Source: Lytechinus pictus
Lineage: Eukaryota > Echinodermata > Echinoidea > Temnopleuroida > Toxopneustidae
NCBI RefSeq assembly: GCF_037042905.1
Contig: NC_087259.1
Span: 19,543,501 to 19,607,500 of the forward strand
Direction of reading: 5' to 3'
Length of the DNA stretch: 64,000 bases
Shown here: piece after piece, positions 58,125 through 64,000 of the stretch
How positions within the stretch are numbered: the first letter of the stretch is position 1
Layout of the letters: every line of letters starts with the position of its first letter
Translations under genes and position numbers: made by a program
The notes under the pieces: generated by a model
The model's input: only the letters and a program-made list of their open reading frames with translations
Database searches by the model: none
What the model was told of the DNA's origin: nothing

Positions 58125-58160
58125 ATGGACCCCCCCCCCAAAAAAAAAGGGGGGGGGGGT
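58125..58160 (+). repeat. C10A9G10 homopolymer junction
   Basis: ACCCCCCCCCC, A9 and G10 occur in succession, the fullest example of a motif dispersed through the window. Confidence 0.8.
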
Positions 58161-58649
58161 AGGAGAGGTAAGACAATGTAAATATAATCAGCAAATGATA
58201 ATTAAAACAAAAAAATATCCATATATACCCTGATTTTATATCGCGCCTCTATACCCGGCCTCTATAAGACAATGCATGGAACGGACCAATGCAGTGACCA
58301 GAACAAAAATGAATTAAAGAAAATTATAAGAACGAGAAGAAATACCTTCGCGTTTCTTCCCACCTCGCCTCCAAGACAATGCACACCCCAATTACAGAGA
58401 ACGGTTGTTGAGAGAAAACTGTGACAGTACCGATTTGGGGCAATATCATTTTGATGAATCCATGCATATCGCAGGGGGGAAGCGAGGTATCCGGAGGGAG
58501 TATCGATTTGAACCTGGCCGAGGTTTTTTATGGGGCTATACTGTCCCGACACCTGCTCAAGGAAGCCAGCTGATAATGTGTATTCTTCAACAATGGCTAC
58601 CTGCGTGTAAAAACAACATAAAGGGGGGGGGGGTGCACTGATAATATGT

Positions 58650-59075
58650 TACTTTTTTATAAAAACAGAAGCAAATCAACGAAATATATTGGTTAAGGTT
58701 TGATGAAACTCCGTCAAAGAATAAAAGTGTTATGAATTTTAAAGTTTTTATTTTGTGACGTCACAGACGAGCAGCTCCTTCAGTTTAAGTGTGATATAAA
58801 TTCCCCCTAATGCCATTTTCTCAAAAACTTGTAAGTGATTTTATTTGTGCGTTGAATATGTCAGCAAACAAATCTTACAAGAAAAAAAAAGTTATTCATC
58901 ATACTCCATAAAAAAACCGGAACTTATGGAACATAGGAAAGCTGATCGCATATGACGTCATGAAATAAAAACTTCAAAACGTCACAACGCTCTTATTCTT
59001 TGATGTATTTTTTTCAAAACTTCACCAATATTTTTCTATAATATTTTGCTTTTATCAAAACCAACTTATTGTTAA
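58650..59075. mobile_element. Degenerate TTAA-family foldback element
   Basis: TGACGTCACAGACGAGCAGC (58756) and AAAGCTGATCGCATATGACGTCA (to 58960, read in parts) are the mirrored subterminal blocks of the family. AATAAAAGTGTTATGAATTT and CACAACGCTCTTATTCTTTG pair further out. The termini have decayed. Confidence 0.6.
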
Positions 59076-59118
59076 TCAAAGGTGTATTTCAAATATCAAA
59101 TGAATTGGAATGTCATTT

Positions 59119-59378
59119 ACACTCTAAGAAATATTGGGTCAAAATGCACTGTGAGGGTATAATTATATGTCCAACCAACATTGGGCATTTCGTTTGGGCA
59201 TTTTTATTTATCCAGTGTGATGAAAATTTCGCCCATTTTAAAGTAATGGCTGCTTATTTTTTAACTTTACTGGACAATATGTTTCACTCATTGGGCAAAA
59301 TTCTGCTCTATAGTGCATTGTTAGACACATAATTACCCTCGTGCTTGTTTAAATTTTACCCATTTTTTTACAGTGTAC
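59119..59378. mobile_element. MITE related to the CACTCT/ACCCAAT family
   Basis: TACACTCTAAGAAATATTGG and ATTTTACCCATTTTTTTACA+GTGTA are inverted ends. Interior ATTGGGCA motifs recur three times. Confidence 0.55.
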
Positions 59379-59379
59379 C

Positions 59380-60975
59380 AGATATTATTAAATTAACTTC
59401 ATAAACCATGCAAGTGCACAAAACTCACATATTATTTCATGATTTGTATTTGTCTGACGAATAAGCGTACTCATGAAGTTGGTTTTGTTTAATGCGCAAG
59501 TACATTATTGTCTCAAATCGATAATAATTCTTTATAATCTATGATCAATTTTAAATCTTCAAATAATTAGGCCTAGGCCCTATAGGTCTACTGGTCTGCT
59601 TCTAATACTAGAAAGACTGATGTGCTGTATAGGTAAATAGGTAGAAATTGAACCGTTCACTTATGAAAGGTTTCATGCACATCCCCCGCAGTTTCAGCAG
59701 CCTTTTATCAATCTAGCATGTCTAGCAGTAAACCCTGTCCTGTAGAAATTCGGTATGAAAAAATAAAATTAATACAAACAGTATACAAAGTTATTTTAAG
59801 CCTGGGAAATTCTTATTAAAGCTGACCACGCCCTCCTCCTACCCAGCCCCTCCCCTCTCTCCCTTATTAAATATATTTTCCTCTCTCTCTCTCGCTTCTT
59901 TCCTCGGGGGGGGGGGGGGAGGTAGCCTGTTTACACACGTAATAACACCAAGGCTGATTTACAGGTCAACGTACATTAGTACCGATAAAAGTACAACACC
60001 AAAAGAAAGCTCCCGGCGTCTGTAACAAAAGGTGAACGCCCCGATTAGATTAACACCTATGTTTCCTCACTTTTTAGCAAGGTGCAATTTTACTACTGCT
60101 TTGGGGCCCCTTCTTTCTCTCATCTCCCTAAACTCCCTTTTTCGGCGGCATAATTGCAAAACTTGATGACGTGCACTTTTTTTTTCAAGTGTGAAAAAAA
60201 ATTAAGCCACCCTTGTGTGGTAAGGACTACATGAAGCACGGGTCAAATAACCTTTTGATGTGGTGAAGATTTGGTTTAAAACGCAACCTTGACGTTTCAG
60301 CATCCTAGAACTGTTATATCTCTCCGGGAAGGTTAATGAACGTTGCAATATCATGAAGCCCCAGACCTAAAACAATCGGAAATGCTTGTAATGTAGCCCG
60401 ATCTGATTCCCTCAACACCATAGATTTCCGCTTTCATTGAGGCGTGTTACAGTGTTTTCACACTAGCCCCACGCGTGTCATTTCGTGTATGTTTTACCCC
60501 ACGGCGATCTAACCTGTGTTCAGACAGTTGAACTTGACCATGTTGACACAAATTTTGCCGGGGATCGTTCAGATATCAGGTCGGCTTGATTATTTAACAA
60601 ATTATGTTTATGCCGATGAATCCATAGATAAATAAGATAGTCGTTGTATGAAGAGAATTATCCCACGCCCTCTTTTTAATTAGTTCGATCGCTTCGCTCT
60701 CACTTTTTTTGTATTCTTCAACAAATTTTTAGCTACTTTTGCTCCTTCGGAAGAAAGGAAAATCATGCGTTTAGCCATGGAGGATCTTCAACAAATTCAT
60801 TTTGATCCACCCCATCGGCAATAATAATTCCATTCCATCCAAAAATTAGGCATAATACAAGTTCAACCATCTAAACACGCTCCCGAGATCAAAGGAGGCC
60901 CCCAAGTCACTCACCTCAGTTGAGCTTTTATTCCCTCATATTTTCATTACTTGATGCTTGAAATGTTGACGAATG
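59380..60975. other. No gene recognised
   Basis: (CT)n and a G run at 59880-59920; a satellite-like GCTTCGCTCTC word at 60690. Nothing else supported. Confidence 0.45.
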
Positions 60976-61009
60976 CTTTACACATGCAGATGTGACGATA
61001 TTTCTCCTT

Positions 61010-61042
61010 TACCCCCCCCCCCCCCCCCGCCCCCACCCCTCC
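61010..61042 (+). repeat. C-run tract
   Basis: About 18 C interrupted once by G, then CCCACCCCTCCTCTCCCC. Confidence 0.85.
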
Positions 61043-61469
61043 TCTCCCCTTTTCGACTCCAGATTAAGCCTCGGTAAGCACAATTATTTGACACGAAGAG
61101 GTGGTTGCTCTCGACAACGGACTGTTCCCTTGGCGCTCGCACACCTTTATTGGAACGCAATTGCCAGAAATTTGATTGACTGAATAAAATTAACGTCCCC
61201 CTTCCAATGCCTTCTCTAAGGAGACTGCCCATGGTAATAAGAGTTACTCAGGTGGTTGGGGAGAACGAGCTTTGCACTGAATATGCTGAAGGGATTGTCA
61301 ATTTGTAAATGATTGTTTTAATTAGCATTGTAGTCATTCATGAAAAGTATCATAACGACGAAAATGTGTATTTTGTAGAGCGCACTTTCTGAAATGAATA
61401 GCACTCAAGGCCATCGATGGATCCTTCAAAAGTTTTTTCAGCAGGTCCTAACAAAATTGAACGGTTATT

Positions 61470-61610
61470 TATTGGTCTTTTAAACATCGCAAAAAAAAAA
61501 CGTTTCCTGAACGTCCATTTGAAACGGTTTAAAGTGAACGGAAACTTTCCACAAACTGACGTCCTGAAAACGTTTTGATATAACATCCAAATGTTAGCTG
61601 GGAAGTTGTA
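61470..61610. mobile_element. Possible small foldback around AACGTTTCCTGAACG
   Basis: AAAACGTTTCCTGAACGTCC and GACGTCCTGAAAACGTTTTG resemble each other directly and in part inverted; the boundaries are unclear. Confidence 0.3.
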
Positions 61611-61754
61611 TTTGATAAAGGCCTACAGAAATCGCAGTGCCCATCAGTGGGGAAACGTCTTTTTATTGGGGGTCGAGTTTTTGACAGGTCCACGGTTACG
61701 CAATATTTCCGAGCGAGTGAAGTTAGCAAAGATCTTGATGCGTTTGATAATTCA

Positions 61755-61857
61755 TGATATTTTTCATTTATTTGTTTCTATTTCATTATTATTTATTAAT
61801 TTATTTTTATTTATTTATTTTATTTATTTATTTTTTATTTTATTTTTATTTTTTTAG
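61755..61857 (+). repeat. (TTTA)n-rich tract
   Basis: TTTATTTATT tetranucleotide repeat with TTTC interruptions, then GGGGGCGGTGTTGCC, which resembles a dispersed repeat edge. Confidence 0.8.
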
Positions 61858-62905
61858 GGGGCGGTGTTGCCTCCTTCTCTTTCTCCCCCTCCCAAACCCC
61901 AACAAAAACGCTGGTGATGCTCATGATGCTGTAAAATTGCATTTTTATTCTTGTCTCACCTCACTGCCCAAATCCAACAAACGAGGCGCTTGAAGTCCAT
62001 GGTTAGCCGACCGCCAAGTTTGAATCTCCCAGCGGAACTTAGCGGCTAACTGCGACGGGTGATTTGTTGCCGTTTTAACCTCTTCGGTCCTTGCATTTCG
62101 GTGATGGTGGTTTTAACAGCTGCGAGATACGGAGGGGGGGGGGGTGATCGATTTTATTCTCAAAGTATTGAGATTTATATCAAGTTGTAAAGTCCTTTCT
62201 AGAGACTAATAAAATGCATTCCCGCCTTTTCCTGTGGGTTTATCGGTTCTTTTATTATGTATACATAGGCTTTCCCCTTGCTTTAAACTTGAGTGACGTG
62301 CACATCAGACATGTGTTGGATATCCTTATATTGTACATATTTTCGTGACAAATAAACTTCGCATGATTTATGAAGCAATTTTCAAGATAGATAAAACTAG
62401 AATGATATAGCATTGGAAATGGGTATCTAAATGGGATCGTGTGAAAACAGCCCCACAATATACACGATATAAAAAATGCCAATATTGTGCATTGTTCCCA
62501 GTTTCCCGCCCCTTTTGTCAAATTTGTGACTTTTATCGAGTGAAACTTTTTATGCATGTGTGTGAATAGGATATAAATTGTGCAGGGGGTTCTTAAAAAC
62601 TCTGTTTAAAAGTTTCCAGCCAAAGTGGTCATGTCCGCAAATTGGCTCGGTCAATGGTGTGCTCTGTCTTGTGTCAGATTTTTGTCGATATTTTTCGGTC
62701 GTATCTTTTAATTCCTTACTTTCGAATCCCGTCATGCAATGCAATTACTCTTAACTTTTCACATTTTTATGTATCCTTTTCTCCTTTTTATTCGTTTAGC
62801 CTCAAAGTTTCCAATTTACAATCAAAGCCTACTTAACATCATTGCTGGCGTACCTATTTCCTTACAACATTGTTTTACAGAACGTTAGTTTTGTTCATAG
62901 ATTTA
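61858..62905. other. No gene recognised
   Basis: A G run at 62130; frames of up to 100 codons on the minus strand without similarity. Confidence 0.45.
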
Positions 62906-62910
62906 GATCG

Positions 62911-63118
62911 GGGAGAAGAGAGATAAAGAGGGAGATAATAAGAGAGAGGGGGAGAGGAGGGAAAGGGAAAAAGAGAAGAGAGAGAAATTAATAATTGAAA
63001 GAAAGAAAGAAAGAAAGAATGAAAAAGAAAGAAAGAGAGAAGGAAGGAAGGAAGGAAGGAAAGAAATAAAGAAGAAAGAAAAAAAATAAGAGAAATGAGG
63101 ATAAATTGATAGAGAGAG
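62911..63118 (+). repeat. Polypurine (GAAA)n / (GGAA)n tract
   Basis: GAGAGG-, GAAA- and GGAA-based purine repeat of about 200 bases. The minus-strand (FLS)n frames of 120 codons come from it. Confidence 0.92.
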
Positions 63119-63119
63119 G

Positions 63120-64000
63120 GGAGGGGAATATAAGTGTTTGCAGATGACTGGAGAAAGAACAAGCAGGAGATAAATAAATACAGTCCAGCGTTGATCTGTC
63201 CTCTTGATCTCTTGAGGACCATTGGAATACTTTTCTTTGTTTTTGTCAAATATTTTCATTTCCAATGACCTCTTGGAGTAATCTTTTAAAACAACTTGAC
63301 CTCTGAGAGCACTTGTGCCTGCAAATCATCTTCTGGTTCAACTATCCTTCGTCAAAGAAATAATGGTTCTCGGGAGGGTTAAGGGGACTAAACTTGGCCC
63401 GGGCGCCTAGGGGGCCTTGAATGGTCCATGCCAATGGATACCTTAAGCCGCCCCTCTTAGGACAGCCATCGCCGCGACGCCATCTGTATATAGCACACCC
63501 GTCTTAGCGCTATTATACCCTTAAATATTACACACAATCAATAACAACAGACAACTATTGGACAACGCTGCATGGTTAAAAATATAAATTTTAATGCAAA
63601 ACTGAACAGTTAAAAAAATAACCAATAATTTGTGGGTGTAATAATGTATAAAGAATATAGAAGTAGGTATATTTTCACACAGCATTGCGAAAAATGATAT
63701 TTACACAACATATTTCGGCGCCGTTTTATCAAACAAAATAATATTGTATATTTACTCTTAGTTCCGATATTGGACCCCCTGATTTATTATCAATTGTTTA
63801 TTTATTTTTTTAATTTTTTTTACAGTGAATGAATATCTCTTTAGCTTGAGCTTGAAATAGAAAATCTCCAAACGAACTTGGAAGTGTGCACTGTGTAGGC
63901 TGTGTACGTTCTCTTTATATCCCCATTATAAACTTTTGACCTCCTCAAAGAGCAGTGAGGTTTAAACACATGAGACAGGTATCAGTGGGAAAGATGGAAT
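63120..64000. other. No gene recognised up to the window end
   Basis: AT-rich; a GGGCGCCTAGGGGGCC patch at 63400 resembles the minisatellite word but is single. Nothing else supported. Confidence 0.45.

Overview
The window reads as AT-rich nuclear DNA from a marine deuterostome invertebrate, most likely an echinoderm and probably a sea urchin. That placement is an inference from style: many short inverted-repeat elements, poly-G/poly-C runs, AGGCCTA-type motifs, short genes with GT-AG introns, and no bacterial gene layout. Nearly all open reading frames of 60-150 codons are chance or repeat-derived.

Two genes can be assembled exon by exon with matching intron phases. (1) On the minus strand, 11349 to 7611, a secreted ependymin-related (EPDR/MERP) protein of four coding exons has a signal peptide, five or more cysteines and two N-glycosylation sequons. 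A 5' UTR splice acceptor lies just before the ATG, and a possible UTR exon lies near 11780. (2) On the plus strand, 24629 to 27436, a 161-residue SLC31/CTR copper transporter of four exons has three membrane segments, MxxxM in TM2 and GxxxG in TM3. It lacks the N-terminal methionine motifs of high-affinity CTR1. A third candidate is a signal-peptide first exon at 35023-35113 (+) with a clean donor; its partner exons were not found. A codon-like segment at about 13912-14046 (-) may be an orphan exon.

The rest is repeat landscape. The main layers are: at least eight full-length foldback elements of about 0.46-1.4 kb flanked by TTAA, one nested in another with a LINE fragment inside it; MITE families with GGGCCCGTCTTACAAAG-like, ACCCAATnTTGGGT, Tc1/mariner-like and poly-G termini; a satellite at 16.7-18.07 kb with a roughly 218 bp dimer arranged as a 436 bp higher-order repeat, and inverted copies at 14.37-14.93 kb; a 2.1 kb minisatellite of 26-28 bp units at 18.07-20.16 kb; a LINE 3' end at 55.85-56.51 kb coding for the C-terminal tail of a reverse-transcriptase ORF, plus other LINE 3' ends; a tRNA-derived SINE at 57.66 kb; and long simple repeats.

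Layout: 0-7.5 kb MITEs and microsatellites; 7.5-12.2 kb ependymin-related gene and upstream region; 13.2-20.3 kb foldback, satellite and minisatellite block; 20.3-24.5 kb poor in features; 24.6-28.5 kb CTR gene; 28.5-34 kb LINE tails, (ATC)n and TTAA elements; 34.6-35.1 kb candidate promoter and first exon; 35.1-64 kb mostly repeats, either intergenic or a very long intron. The two genes show no obvious functional link.
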